Positions 8,213 through 17,124 of a stretch of DNA of 36,039 nt are shown here, in pieces (position 1 is the stretch's first letter; each line of letters opens with the position of its first letter). The notes under the pieces are model-generated. The model did no database searches. It was not told the DNA's origin and worked only from the letters and a program-made list of their open reading frames with translations. The stretch spans positions 1 through 36,039 of the forward strand of contig JAHBTC010000016.1 of assembly GCA_019638835.1 (NCBI GenBank), read 5' to 3'. The position numbers and the translations under genes are program-made. The stretch comes from Fimbriimonadaceae bacterium. GTDB taxonomy: Bacteria > Armatimonadota > Fimbriimonadia > Fimbriimonadales > Fimbriimonadaceae.

Positions 8213-8293
8213 AGCCGAAAGGTACAATCACCTTCCCGTAACGCCGACTGGTGACCGTGAATTGGGTCACAAAGGACGGAAGGAAGTTTTACT

Positions 8294-8935
8294 ATGCCGA
8301 CCCTGCAAGCCACTATTCGCGAGACCAATTCGAGCGCAGAAGTGAATCGTCTCCGCAAGTCGGGCCACATGCCCATGGCTTTGATTACGCCCGAGAAAGA
8401 AACACGTCTTCTTCAGGCCAACACTCGAGAGATTCGCGACGTTATGAGATCCATTACCGGTGTGCCGTTATTCGATCTTTCGCTTGATGGAGGTAAATGC
8501 AAGGTGGTGGTAAAGGACGTACAACGAGATGCGTTGAGCAAGTACGTCACGCACATCACGCTCCAGCAGATTCGAGACACCGATAAGATTCGCGTCCAGT
8601 TGCCGATCCACGTTCACGGAACGCCGGTGGCCGTAGACAAGAACGAAAGCACTCTCGCCACGTCGCTTACTTCGATTGAAGTCCAGTGCATCGTAAACAA
8701 GATGCCTGACTCGGTTGAACTTGACATCAGCCATCTCGGTGAGTCGGACAAGATCACCGTGGGTGACCTAGAGTTGCCGGAAGGGGTTGAGCCGATGGTG
8801 AGTGCGGAAGCGGTCATCGTAACTACGATTCCGATTCGACGACAAGCGGAAGAAGAGACCGCAGTCGAAGGCGAAGAAGAGGGCGTCGAGGGCGAAGCCA
8901 CCGAGTCCGAAGAGTCGACCGAAGAGTCTGAGTAA
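8294..8935 (+). CDS. rplY: 50S ribosomal protein L25 (TL5/CTC type)
   Basis: This protein binds 5S rRNA on the large subunit. The 213-residue form is the long TL5/CTC type. The L25 N-terminal domain (about 1-92) begins PTLQATIRETNSSAEVNRLR with the LRKSGHMPMALI loop. The beta-rich CTC domain (about 95-185) contains DISHLGESDKITVGDLELPEG. The last 28 residues are a Glu-rich tail, common in this form. A GGAAGGAAG ribosome-binding site sits nine bases before the ATG. The gene is preceded by an 80-base leader after purK and closed by a strong terminator at 8944-8980. Confidence 0.93.
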   Translation: MPTLQATIRETNSSAEVNRLRKSGHMPMALITPEKETRLLQANTREIRDVMRSITGVPLFDLSLDGGKCKVVVKDVQRDALSKYVTHITLQQIRDTDKIRVQLPIHVHGTPVAVDKNESTLATSLTSIEVQCIVNKMPDSVELDISHLGESDKITVGDLELPEGVEPMVSAEAVIVTTIPIRRQAEEETAVEGEEEGVEGEATESEESTEESE

Positions 8936-8943
8936 AAAGCGAG

Positions 8944-8980
8944 AATCGCCCCGCTTCCCGATTTGGGAAGCGGGGCGATT
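8944..8980 (+). terminator. Strong intrinsic terminator after L25
   Basis: A perfect 16-base stem (left arm 8944-8959, right arm 8965-8980) with a five-base loop GATTT lies nine bases after the L25 stop codon. The junction with the O-GlcNAc-transferase-like gene is convergent. On the minus strand the stem is followed by CTCGCTTTTTAC, so it probably works in both directions. Confidence 0.9.
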
Positions 8981-8999
8981 TCATGTCTTCCATGTCTCG

Positions 9000-11027
9000 T
9001 TACGAGCGACGCGCGAGTTGGATCAGTGCATCCGCGACGCCCTTTCCCCGTGGTTCACTCGCCATGACATAGTCATTTCGGATCGAGCCGGGGTCAAGAC
9101 AAAGTCCGGTTTCCCAGTCATCAGGTGTCAGCACCGCTCCAGTTCCTTCTCCAACGCTTAGGGCCATGCGTTGGGTGTAGCGGTCGCCAGCCCAAGAGAT
9201 CACCGGAGTTCCCATCCAAAGCGCTTCTGCAGTCGTCGTGGCTCCTCCGTAGGGGAATGGATCCAGGGCGAAGTCAATGTCGTTGTAGGCGGCCAGGTGT
9301 TCGTCGAATCCCTTGTTGCCCCAGAACGCCACTCGACTCTCATTGAGTCCCGATCCACCGAGGGCCTCCAGAACACGGTTACGGAAGCCTTCGCTTTGAG
9401 CCGCGAAGTTCTTCAGAATCAATCGGGCACCGGGAATAGGTGCGACGAACTCACCCCATTCCCGAAGGCACAGGTTGTTGAGCTTTGCGGGGTTGACGAA
9501 CGCACCAAAAGTGATGTGCCCGGTCTCGTTTCGCGGTGGCGCGGCAAGCGAAACGTCAGGAAGTTCCAAAAGTGGGTAGACCGATTGGTCAGCGCGGACA
9601 ACCCGTTCTGTAAAGTGGGCGTCGTCCTTGGCCGCGATTACGTCGGCAAGAAAAGCGTCCATCGTCGGGATTCCCGTTGTGCCGCTGAATCCCAGATAAC
9701 TGACTTGCACCGGAGCGATTCGCGCGGCGAAGAGGTCTAGGCGGTGCCCGGAGGTGTAACCGTTGAGGTCGACCGCAAGGTCAAAGTTTTGCTGACGAAG
9801 CCACTCCGTCTGCGATTCTGGGCTACCACCCGGCAATATCTCAAAAGAGGTTGCGCCCGATCTCAATCGTTCGGTCCAAGAGTCGCGGCGTTCGGACAAC
9901 GAAATGAGATGTACCGTGGCATCTTCGGGCCACGCTTCCAAAACGCCCCGCAGAAACTGCCCAACGGGGTGCCAGCGCAGATCGGACGAGAGAATGGCAA
10001 TCTTCGGCTTAGCGCTAGATTGGCCCCACTCAAACTCTGTCTCTGCTCCTTGACTCGTCGCGGCAATGATTGCGTCATTTTTCAGATCATCAGCAGAAAC
10101 CATGGGACCATACTGCCGAGCCATCATCCGGTTGCTGACGTAAACGGATTCACTTGGATTGAGCGTAATCGCCGTGTCGAAGGCATCAACGGAGTCTTCG
10201 GGTTGACCGGCTCCCATCAATACGTTTCCGAATCCGGCCCATGCTTCGGGAAGCATCGGATTTCGCTCCAAAACCGCATTGAGTAGATTCGCGGCCCCAT
10301 CCATGTCGCCCACGGCTCGCAAGGAGTTGCTCAAGTTGACCTGCGCCTTCTCGTGATCAGGGGCGATTTCGAGTACGGTTCGGTAGCACTTCTGCGCCTC
10401 ATGTGGCTTGTCCAAGGCGTCGAGAGTGACCCCCTTGGTGTTCAAAGCCGGAGTCAAGTTTGAATCAAGGAGAAGCGCCCGCTCTGATGCTTCCAAGGCG
10501 GAGTCGTATAGATGGAGTCCAAAGTAAACGTCCGCAAGATTTCCCCATGCGGGGGCGAAATCAGGCTGAAACTTGATCGCGTTCTCATAGGCTGAGACGG
10601 CGTCCATCGGTTCTCCTTGAGTCCGTAATGCGTTGCCGAGATTGAACCAGTTCATGGCGTTTGTGGGGTCTGACTTCAACCCCTCGCGGCAGGCTGCGGC
10701 CGCTTTGTCCACCCAACCGCAATCCATGCAGGCAGTCGCTAAGTTCCCCCATGTAGGTGCATGGTCGGGATCCACGCGCAACGCCTCTGTAAAGAACTTG
10801 AGCGACTCTTGAGCTCGACCCTCTTGCAGCAGTGTCACTCCCGTGAGTTGGAGGGCATCGAAATGCTCCGGCTGTTGCATCAAAGCGTTTGCATAGCTGT
10901 CTCTGGCGGTCTCAAGATCGCCTTGCTGATGCGCGATGAGCCCTGTTTGCACCCACTGATCACTTGATTGGATCGGCGCAGTGTTGTTCTGGGCGAATTG
11001 TCTCGTTGCTTTCCTCAACGCGCTCAT
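9000..11027 (-). CDS. TPR protein with O-GlcNAc-transferase (GT41/SPINDLY-like) domain, copy 1
   Basis: A 675-residue protein. The first half (about 27-310) is a run of tetratricopeptide repeats with the A-x-x-x-P-x-x-x-x-A-W-x-N-L spacing (for example HAPTWGNLATACMDCG). The second half (about 335-675) is the GT41 catalytic region. HPVGQFLRG carries the catalytic-region His, and DLNGYTSGHRLDLFAARIAPVQV is the conserved acceptor/UDP segment. FGAFVNPAKLNN contains the UDP-binding Lys, and DPFPYGGATTTAEALWMGTPV is the UDP-sugar motif. Such enzymes add a sugar, GlcNAc in characterised members, to Ser/Thr of proteins in the cytoplasm. Its start overlaps the stop of a homologous upstream gene in an ATGA arrangement, so the two are a coupled tandem duplication. 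The target is unknown. Confidence 0.87.
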   Translation of the reverse strand: MSALRKATRQFAQNNTAPIQSSDQWVQTGLIAHQQGDLETARDSYANALMQQPEHFDALQLTGVTLLQEGRAQESLKFFTEALRVDPDHAPTWGNLATACMDCGWVDKAAAACREGLKSDPTNAMNWFNLGNALRTQGEPMDAVSAYENAIKFQPDFAPAWGNLADVYFGLHLYDSALEASERALLLDSNLTPALNTKGVTLDALDKPHEAQKCYRTVLEIAPDHEKAQVNLSNSLRAVGDMDGAANLLNAVLERNPMLPEAWAGFGNVLMGAGQPEDSVDAFDTAITLNPSESVYVSNRMMARQYGPMVSADDLKNDAIIAATSQGAETEFEWGQSSAKPKIAILSSDLRWHPVGQFLRGVLEAWPEDATVHLISLSERRDSWTERLRSGATSFEILPGGSPESQTEWLRQQNFDLAVDLNGYTSGHRLDLFAARIAPVQVSYLGFSGTTGIPTMDAFLADVIAAKDDAHFTERVVRADQSVYPLLELPDVSLAAPPRNETGHITFGAFVNPAKLNNLCLREWGEFVAPIPGARLILKNFAAQSEGFRNRVLEALGGSGLNESRVAFWGNKGFDEHLAAYNDIDFALDPFPYGGATTTAEALWMGTPVISWAGDRYTQRMALSVGEGTGAVLTPDDWETGLCLDPGSIRNDYVMASEPRGKGVADALIQLARRS

Positions 11028-12751
11028 GGGGCTACCTCCAGCGCATGGAGAAATGCATCGACAAACCCAGATGCATCAAAAATGTGACTGCTCTCGACAT
11101 CTGGAATCAATTGACGGCGGATTTCGGTGAGCGCATCGGGGTCGCGCACGAGTGACTCGGCGATGCGCACGAAGTCTGTCTCTGACTCGGCTACCCATTC
11201 GGAGTGTCCAATGGCATCCAAGAAGGAAGCACTCATTCTCGAGGCGTATCGGTCACCGCACAGGGTTACAACAGGAATGCCTGCTTTGAGCAAATCAAGG
11301 GTCGTGGTCGCGCCCGAGTACGGATAGGGATCGAGAGCAATATCCACCTTTCCGTAGTCTGATTCTCGTCCCGCCGAGTCTGTCCAACCCTGGAATAGGA
11401 TCCGCGCCGGTTCAATTCCGAATTCTCCCCAAACTTTCGTCCAGTGGGCACGCGTCTCTTCATCGTCAAAGACCCGGTACTTCATACGAAGTCTGCTTTC
11501 CGGTACGGAGTGCAAAACAGATGCCCAGAGTGCGCGGGTTCGGGGACCGATCTTTGCCGGGTTGTTGAAGCTTCCGAATGTGATCGGTGCGCCAGAGGCG
11601 GATGGGGCTGGGCTCGCGACTGCGTTACCAGCAAGATCCGCTAAGAAGAGCCCGTCGAGGGTAAGCGTTGGCTCAAGCCCGGCGTTCTCGGCTGAACGCG
11701 TCGGTACCATGTTTGATCCCACAATCCATCCGTCTATCGCGGGAATGCCGGTAGGGGCACTGTAGCCAAGCCACGTGTATTGTCGAGGTGCAACCCTTTC
11801 CGCGAATAAATCGAGTCGGTGATGGGAGGAGTGACCGCTAAGGTCAATCGCCACGTCAAGACAAAGCGCGCTTACCGAGTCAAACGCTTCATCGGTCGAT
11901 TTGCCCCAGACGTCAATGACAGCGAACGCGTGTGACTCCAACAACTTAGTGATCTCATCGTCTGCTGGCTGATTCTTGATCAATGCAACCTGAACGCCTC
12001 GCAAAGCCAGTTCCGGGAGAATCGCGCCGACAAATCGACCGACAGGGTGTCCCCGAAAGTCACCAGATACAAAACCGATTCGCTGGACCTTCTCAGACTT
12101 TTCAATGGCAATTGACTCTGGCTGCGCCCGCCCCCAGGCGGCTCCCAATCCCGCAAGTACCTCGGGCGAAAGCGAGTCTACATACTGCGCAGTGAACAGT
12201 ACATTGCTCCAACACTCCGGGTGTTCTGGTTGTAAGTGAAGCGCGTTATAGAAGGCCGAAAGCGCGGCATCTGATTCGCCCAGGTCTAAGCGTGACGCAC
12301 CCAGATTTCGCCACGCTTCGGCATTGTTTCGGTCGAGTTCGGTAGCGCGTTCGGCGGCAGTCACGGCGTCTCCAATCCGGCCAACGGCGCGGAGACATGC
12401 CGCCCAATTTGACCACGCATTGGAGTTCTCATTCGCTCGAAGCACAGCCTGCTGGCCGGTAGCGACGCCATCTTCAAATCGCTCCGCGATCCGTAAAGCG
12501 TTGGTCAGATTCACCCAAGCGTCTGCGTTCGTGGGCTCCAATTCGGTGACTCGCTCAAGATAAGGGAGACCCACGGCGAACTTGCCCAATTGGACGGCTA
12601 TGATTCCCAGACCCATGAGGGCGTTGGGTTCGTCGGGCCACGACCGCAACACCGCCTCATAGGCGGACTGGGCGGCATCTAGCCGTCCCGCCTGGTGGTG
12701 TTCGACGGCTTTCTTTAGGCTCGTTTCGGGGGCAAAGGCTCCAGCGCGCAT
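11024..12751 (-). CDS. TPR protein with O-GlcNAc-transferase (GT41/SPINDLY-like) domain, copy 2
   Basis: A homologue of the next gene with fewer repeats (575 residues from the ATG at 12751). TPR units span about 10-195 (LKKAVEHHQAGRLDAAQSAY and following). The GT41 region spans about 225-575, with HPVGRFVG, DLSGHSSHHRLDLFAERVAP, FGSFNNPAKIGP and DPYPYSGATTTLDLLKAGIPV. All residues used to recognise the family are kept, so it should be active. The frame is open upstream to 12841, but that stretch would run into the divergent methyltransferase gene and does not look like TPR sequence, so I chose 12751. It is translationally coupled to the second copy. Only 23 bases separate its start from that of the divergent gene. 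Confidence 0.86.
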   Translation of the reverse strand: MRAGAFAPETSLKKAVEHHQAGRLDAAQSAYEAVLRSWPDEPNALMGLGIIAVQLGKFAVGLPYLERVTELEPTNADAWVNLTNALRIAERFEDGVATGQQAVLRANENSNAWSNWAACLRAVGRIGDAVTAAERATELDRNNAEAWRNLGASRLDLGESDAALSAFYNALHLQPEHPECWSNVLFTAQYVDSLSPEVLAGLGAAWGRAQPESIAIEKSEKVQRIGFVSGDFRGHPVGRFVGAILPELALRGVQVALIKNQPADDEITKLLESHAFAVIDVWGKSTDEAFDSVSALCLDVAIDLSGHSSHHRLDLFAERVAPRQYTWLGYSAPTGIPAIDGWIVGSNMVPTRSAENAGLEPTLTLDGLFLADLAGNAVASPAPSASGAPITFGSFNNPAKIGPRTRALWASVLHSVPESRLRMKYRVFDDEETRAHWTKVWGEFGIEPARILFQGWTDSAGRESDYGKVDIALDPYPYSGATTTLDLLKAGIPVVTLCGDRYASRMSASFLDAIGHSEWVAESETDFVRIAESLVRDPDALTEIRRQLIPDVESSHIFDASGFVDAFLHALEVAP

Positions 12752-12774
12752 GAACTCTGCCGAATATTGTCGGT

Positions 12775-13548
12775 ATGGCGGCCCCGCAAAAACACTGGGA
12801 TGCGACTGACGATGCAACAATTGCTCAACTTGAATCGACAATTCAGGGTCATCCCTTTTGGTATCACAAGATCCAACTCCCAGGTGGTGTCGTCACTCCT
12901 GGCTGGGCACCGATTGCTCCGGAGGCGTATCGAATCCCCGACGACCTTTCGGGAAAGAGAGTGCTTGACGTTGGCGCGTGGGACGGGTACTGGACCTTTG
13001 AGGCCCTTCGGCGAGGAGCATCGCAAGTCGTCGCGATTGACGACTTCAGCGACTATTTAGGGTTACTCGAAAACCAGGATCGAAGCGCATGGGCGACCTT
13101 TGATCTCTGCCGAGAAGCGCTAGGGTACAGCGACGAGCAGTGCCAGCGAATCGAGATGTCGGTCTACAACGTCAACCCTGATCAACTGGGCAAGTTTGAT
13201 TGCGTTTTCTTCTTCGGCACTCTCTACCACTTGCGGTACCCATTACTTGCTCTGGACATGCTCTCAAGTGTTTGCGATGGCGACATCTTCATTGAGACGG
13301 CGGTTTGTGATGATTTCAGTCCGTACCAAGGTGGCTTCGGTCACGGATACCCTGGGGGCCAAGCCGTGATGGAGTTCTATCCGACAACCGAGTACGGCAA
13401 TAACACCACCAATTGGTGGGCGCCAACGACGGCATGTCTCGGACTGATGACGATGGCGGCGGGTTGGCCCGACACCGACGTTTGGAAGCTTATGGATAAC
13501 CCACCTGAACTGCCATATTGTCGGGGCTTCGCCCACGGCCGCCGCTAA
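12775..13548 (+). CDS. CmoB-like class I SAM-dependent methyltransferase (DUF1698 type)
   Basis: A 257-residue Rossmann-fold methyltransferase. SAM motif I is VLDVGAWDGYWTFEALRRGA (about 63-82), followed by VVAIDDFSD with the acidic residue for the ribose. DCVFFFGTLYHLRYPLLALD (about 142-161) is the motif IV/V region typical of the CmoB/DUF1698 group. CmoB itself carboxymethylates wobble uridine using carboxy-SAM, but this protein lacks the long CmoB N-terminal part, and several short relatives act on sugars or other small substrates. Being divergent from two GT41-like glycosyltransferases, it could modify the same glycan or protein; that is inference. Its stop shares bases with that of the convergent membrane protein gene (CTAA at 13545-13548). 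Confidence 0.8.
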   Translation: MAAPQKHWDATDDATIAQLESTIQGHPFWYHKIQLPGGVVTPGWAPIAPEAYRIPDDLSGKRVLDVGAWDGYWTFEALRRGASQVVAIDDFSDYLGLLENQDRSAWATFDLCREALGYSDEQCQRIEMSVYNVNPDQLGKFDCVFFFGTLYHLRYPLLALDMLSSVCDGDIFIETAVCDDFSPYQGGFGHGYPGGQAVMEFYPTTEYGNNTTNWWAPTTACLGLMTMAAGWPDTDVWKLMDNPPELPYCRGFAHGRR

Positions 13549-14183
13549 TCAGCACTAGACTCAGAGACCGTTTCCGGTTCGGAATTGGGTTCGGGTGACA
13601 TTGTTAGCCATTCCAAGAGTCTCTTCTTGAGTTGTTTTCGGGCAAGCGCGTTGAGGAACTGGATTGAGTTGGGTCGCGGCTCAATTTGGAGGCGAATCGG
13701 CTTTCCATCTCGGTGGCCTTCGACACTGACCCAACCGCCCAGACCGAGCAGACTATGAATGTTGGGTCGTTTGCGCACTACCTTTGCATGTTCTCGCATA
13801 AGCGATACATGATTGGCCTCGCCAAAAAACTCCAGCCGATCGGGATGGAGGATCAGATATCCGACGTCGTCGTGCGGGTCGAACAGACCTTTCGTGTTGG
13901 GAGGAGCGAACCCCACAAAGTACTTCTCGGTGTTATCAAAGCCTCGGTCGTGATGAAGTGCCTCACCCACGCCATCTTTGAGGTAGTCGTTTCCGATTGC
14001 GCCGAATAGCCCGGTGGTGAACCAACCGATAACCGCGAACGCACCGAGCAGCAAGAACAGTTTTCCAGTCGGACCATGTTCGGCCGCCTCACTCGCGGCG
14101 AGAACCAGCAAAGGCACGGAAAAGACAAGCGGGAGCAGATTGCCCGCAAACTTCCGGGTCGTAGACCACCTTCGACCTGCCAC
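13545..14183 (-). CDS. Unknown two-helix membrane protein
   Basis: I do not recognise this 212-residue protein. It starts with GTG and a basic N-terminus. Two hydrophobic helices follow at about 13-31 and 41-60. A soluble region of about 130 residues comes next, with strands such as GYLILHPDRLEFFGEA and a GGWVSVEGHRDGKPIRLQIEP stretch. That pattern resembles a pleckstrin-homology-like sheet, but I cannot show it. The tail is rich in Pro, Glu and Ser. A TAGAAT box six bases before the GTG supports the chosen start. The gene is divergent from the AddB-like gene and convergent with the methyltransferase. Confidence 0.7.
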   Translation of the reverse strand: MAGRRWSTTRKFAGNLLPLVFSVPLLVLAASEAAEHGPTGKLFLLLGAFAVIGWFTTGLFGAIGNDYLKDGVGEALHHDRGFDNTEKYFVGFAPPNTKGLFDPHDDVGYLILHPDRLEFFGEANHVSLMREHAKVVRKRPNIHSLLGLGGWVSVEGHRDGKPIRLQIEPRPNSIQFLNALARKQLKKRLLEWLTMSPEPNSEPETVSESSAD

Positions 14184-14189
14184 GCAGTT

Positions 14190-14195
14190 ATTCTA
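14190..14195 (-). promoter_or_regulatory. -10 box of leaderless type for membrane protein gene
   Basis: Minus-strand TAGAAT followed by exactly six bases and the GTG at 14183. There is no ribosome-binding site. It mirrors the box for the divergent AddB-like gene 22 bases away. Confidence 0.55.
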
Positions 14196-14217
14196 CGGCG
14201 TTTCTTCGTACCGGGGA

Positions 14218-14223
14218 TAAACT
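14218..14223 (+). promoter_or_regulatory. -10 box of leaderless type for AddB-like gene
   Basis: TAAACT followed by exactly six bases (CGGGAC) and the ATG at 14230. The transcription start would fall on the A of the start codon. The same box and spacing occur before the GH20-like gene. Confidence 0.6.
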
Positions 14224-14229
14224 CGGGAC

Positions 14230-17124
14230 ATGGCGAAGCGGGGACTGCAAGTCGTAGGGGTACGCCCGTCGGCTTCCGAGACCGCGACCTTCCTCGCCAA
14301 TCATCTCAAATCGGATTGGATTGTTACGGCCTTTGATGACGCCCGCCTGCGTGTCGCTCGCGACTTGATTCCCGAGCAGTTGTTCGATGAGGTCGAAGTT
14401 GCTCCGCTTGGTGACCTTGCTGGACGAGTTCTGATGATGCACGGAGTGCCGGCCCCGCGCATCGCGACCCGGGGCCAAATGCGAGCCGCATTCGCCAAGG
14501 TGCTTGGCGAATTGCCTGACGACAACCCATTCTCTGCAAGCGCACAACTGCCTGGACTTGCTGAGCAACTCGCGGAAGAATGGCCGAAGTGGTGCCATTT
14601 CGGTCTAACCCCAGAGTCATTGCGCTCTGCCTCGATTGCACTAGCGGGTCAAGAACGACCGTTCTTGGCGGAGCACGCGGCGAGCCTCGCCGAGATCATT
14701 GATGCCGCCGAGAAGGAACTGGGTGAAAAGGGACGATCCGCTGCGACCCAGCGCATATTGTCAGGATTGAACCGTGAGCCCGACGCAAACCTAACGTTCG
14801 CGGGACTTGTTGTGCTTGGCGGGGCGACGGAGCACCCAGTTGCGGAGAGGTGGTGCCAATGGGTCGCTGATCACGGTCTCCCCGTGGTGCTGGCGCTTGA
14901 CCAACTTGCGAGTCCGTCGAAGTTGTTCGGGACAGGAGACCGGATCGCGAGCCGACTTGGTAAAGAGGTTTCGGCCCCCCCAGGCGATAACTGGTTGGAC
15001 GCTTTGTTCACGGAGGAGGTTGGGAGCAACCCACCATCAGTTGCTTTGGAGCCCGCCTTCGATGCATTGGCCGAATGTGAGTGGGCGTTGCGGGGTGCGC
15101 TCGCCAAGATGAAGGAAGGTGCGAGTCCGAGCGAGTGCGCGATTATTGTTCCCAGCGGAGTCGAGTACGCACCTCTCGCAAGCGCCGCGGCTCAGAGATT
15201 GGGTGTGCCGCTTGTCGCGCCTCTCACGGTGCCACTTTTGACGAACGGCTTTGCCAGATTCATACAAGACGTCATGCGGGCCATTGTGGGAGACGATGTT
15301 CGTGACTGGGGGCGAGTTGCCAAGAGGAGTTACATCGGTCATCAGCCGCTGATGTGGACAGCCCTTGACCAAGCGATACGAAGTGCTTTCGCCCAAGACG
15401 GGCAAGCGTATGAGGCTCTCGCCGAGTGGGTTACCGAGCGTCCGCAACCATACGGTTGGCTCGGCACATGTCTCCAATGGCGTGAAGACCATCGACTGAC
15501 ATCAATGGAACTCAGTGAGTGGATCAATCAGTTCCGTAACTTGATTGGTGACGCTGGGCTTGCGGAGGTCGCCGGTAAAGGCGAAGGCACGGCCGCCGAT
15601 CGCGACCGAAACGCGATGACGGCACTTCAGCGGCCACTTGCTGACGAGGCCACGCTGTACGGGAATCGCCTTGTCACATTAGAGCAGTTCGTAAGCCTTG
15701 CGCTTACCCGTTGGGAGCAAGAGACGGTAACGATCCCGGCGCGAACGGATGGCGGCGTAAGTCTAGTCCAGATGAATGCGGCCCTTTCTTCTTGGAAGTA
15801 CGTGTGGGTCTTGGGGATGCTTGAGGGAACCATCCCTTCCCGCCGTCGCGAGAATGCGTTGATGTCGGATAGGCTCATCCATCAACTTAATGCACAGGGG
15901 ATTGCATTACCTGACAGCCATGAAAGTGCCCGTGAAGAGCGTGATCGCTTGGCGCGGATTTGCGCCTCGGCGGAAGTCCAACTGACGCTGTCCTATCCCT
16001 TGGAAAACGACGACCGAGACACGGTGCCGACCGCCTACATTGACGAAGTGCACCGCACCGCTGGGGTGGAGAGACACCCTCGAATCTACGATCGGAGCTA
16101 CACCCTCCCCCCGCTCTCCGATTGCTTAGCGCTCAGTGACTTTCAACAACGTGAGGCGAGGCAAGGAACGACCGTTCACCTCCCGATCCCGAGACTCAAC
16201 CACCCAGATGCGATGGACGCTGTGCGTCCGAAACCAAAGGATGGCATTGCAATCGAAGTCCTTGATGACGCTGCTGAATGCATCTTTCGGGCCACGACTC
16301 GCCATCTCCTCGGGCTCTATCCGACGAGGGCGTTACGGCACGATTCCGTGTTCCGTGGCTTACCGAAGAAAGCCGAACTTCATGCCGCGCCGGATCAACG
16401 GATCGCGAGAGAGCGACTTCAAGAATATCTGGAGTCCAGACTTACAGAAGTGATGCCCGATGTAGAACCCGCAGAGGCCAGCCTGATGAGGAGACGGGGG
16501 CGCCGGGCGATCACAGACTGGATCGATCGCGAGTTCACTGCCCGGGACATGTTTCAGCGTGGCCCCGCTTCGATTCCAGAAATTGCCCTTGGGTCACCTT
16601 CTCTTGGTCTGACCCTAGACACGCGGGCGGGGGAAGTGAACCTGACGGGAAAGGTGGCGATCGTTGCGCATGATGCAAAGCGAATCGAATTGGTCACGTA
16701 CGTGCCATCGGTTGAGCGATTTAGGGGTGTGCGCAACGGAAAGTGGGAAAAGAAAAAGAATGACGGATCTGAACCGCCGCTTCATTTCAATCTCCTAGTG
16801 TTGCTTGCTGGGGCTGCCTACTTGCCGACTCGGGAAGAAATTCTGATTGAACTAATCGGCCCGCGTGGACAACACATGCGAGTACGTGTTGCGCAGTCTG
16901 GACCAACCAAACGGTTCTATCAAGAAGATTTGTATCAAGACTGGACTCTTATTGCGTCCCCGCTCAGTATCCGATCAGCAGCCCTGCGATACGGAACCCG
17001 CGCCTACAATTCACTCCTCGATGCGACAATGGAGGCACGCCCTGGCGAACATTGCCGCCGATGCCCGTATGCGGACTTATGTCGTAGCGCCACCGACATT
17101 GGTGATCTCGGAGGAAGTGATTAG
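14230..17124 (+). CDS. AddB-like double-strand-break repair protein with Fe-S cysteines and a degenerate nuclease site
   Basis: A 964-residue protein of the AddB (RexB-like) type, the partner of a UvrD-type helicase in RecBCD-like end processing. The helicase-like N-terminal part lacks Walker motifs, as in many AddB relatives. Four cysteines match the AddB iron-sulfur ligands: Cys684 (in ECIFRATTRHLLGL), then Cys942-x2-Cys945-x5-Cys951 at the C-terminus, the same spacing as in Bacillus AddB. The nuclease motif between them is not intact. The position of G-R-I-D is GKVA (807-810), and the position of V-D-Y-K is VTYV (822-825), so the metal-binding Asp residues and the Lys are missing by eye alignment. 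It overlaps the next gene by one base (TAGTG). The structural role is probable; nuclease activity is doubtful. Confidence 0.82.
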   Translation: MAKRGLQVVGVRPSASETATFLANHLKSDWIVTAFDDARLRVARDLIPEQLFDEVEVAPLGDLAGRVLMMHGVPAPRIATRGQMRAAFAKVLGELPDDNPFSASAQLPGLAEQLAEEWPKWCHFGLTPESLRSASIALAGQERPFLAEHAASLAEIIDAAEKELGEKGRSAATQRILSGLNREPDANLTFAGLVVLGGATEHPVAERWCQWVADHGLPVVLALDQLASPSKLFGTGDRIASRLGKEVSAPPGDNWLDALFTEEVGSNPPSVALEPAFDALAECEWALRGALAKMKEGASPSECAIIVPSGVEYAPLASAAAQRLGVPLVAPLTVPLLTNGFARFIQDVMRAIVGDDVRDWGRVAKRSYIGHQPLMWTALDQAIRSAFAQDGQAYEALAEWVTERPQPYGWLGTCLQWREDHRLTSMELSEWINQFRNLIGDAGLAEVAGKGEGTAADRDRNAMTALQRPLADEATLYGNRLVTLEQFVSLALTRWEQETVTIPARTDGGVSLVQMNAALSSWKYVWVLGMLEGTIPSRRRENALMSDRLIHQLNAQGIALPDSHESAREERDRLARICASAEVQLTLSYPLENDDRDTVPTAYIDEVHRTAGVERHPRIYDRSYTLPPLSDCLALSDFQQREARQGTTVHLPIPRLNHPDAMDAVRPKPKDGIAIEVLDDAAECIFRATTRHLLGLYPTRALRHDSVFRGLPKKAELHAAPDQRIARERLQEYLESRLTEVMPDVEPAEASLMRRRGRRAITDWIDREFTARDMFQRGPASIPEIALGSPSLGLTLDTRAGEVNLTGKVAIVAHDAKRIELVTYVPSVERFRGVRNGKWEKKKNDGSEPPLHFNLLVLLAGAAYLPTREEILIELIGPRGQHMRVRVAQSGPTKRFYQEDLYQDWTLIASPLSIRSAALRYGTRAYNSLLDATMEARPGEHCRRCPYADLCRSATDIGDLGGSD
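17109..17117 (+). promoter_or_regulatory. Ribosome-binding site fixing GTG start of the helicase gene
   Basis: A GGAGGAAG run ends about seven bases before the GTG at 17124, inside the last codons of the AddB-like gene. It supports the unusual one-base-overlap GTG start. Confidence 0.65.

Noticed and set aside
8213-8293. Possible riboswitch or L25 autoregulatory element in the leader between purK and rplY
   Set aside because: Only a weak six-base inverted repeat (GTGACC...GGTCAC) is seen in about 80 bases. That is too little to support a structured element.
12752-12841. Longer N-terminus for the second O-GlcNAc-transferase-like protein
   Set aside because: The added 30 residues do not resemble TPR sequence and would overlap the start of the divergent methyltransferase. 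The ATG at 12751 is better.
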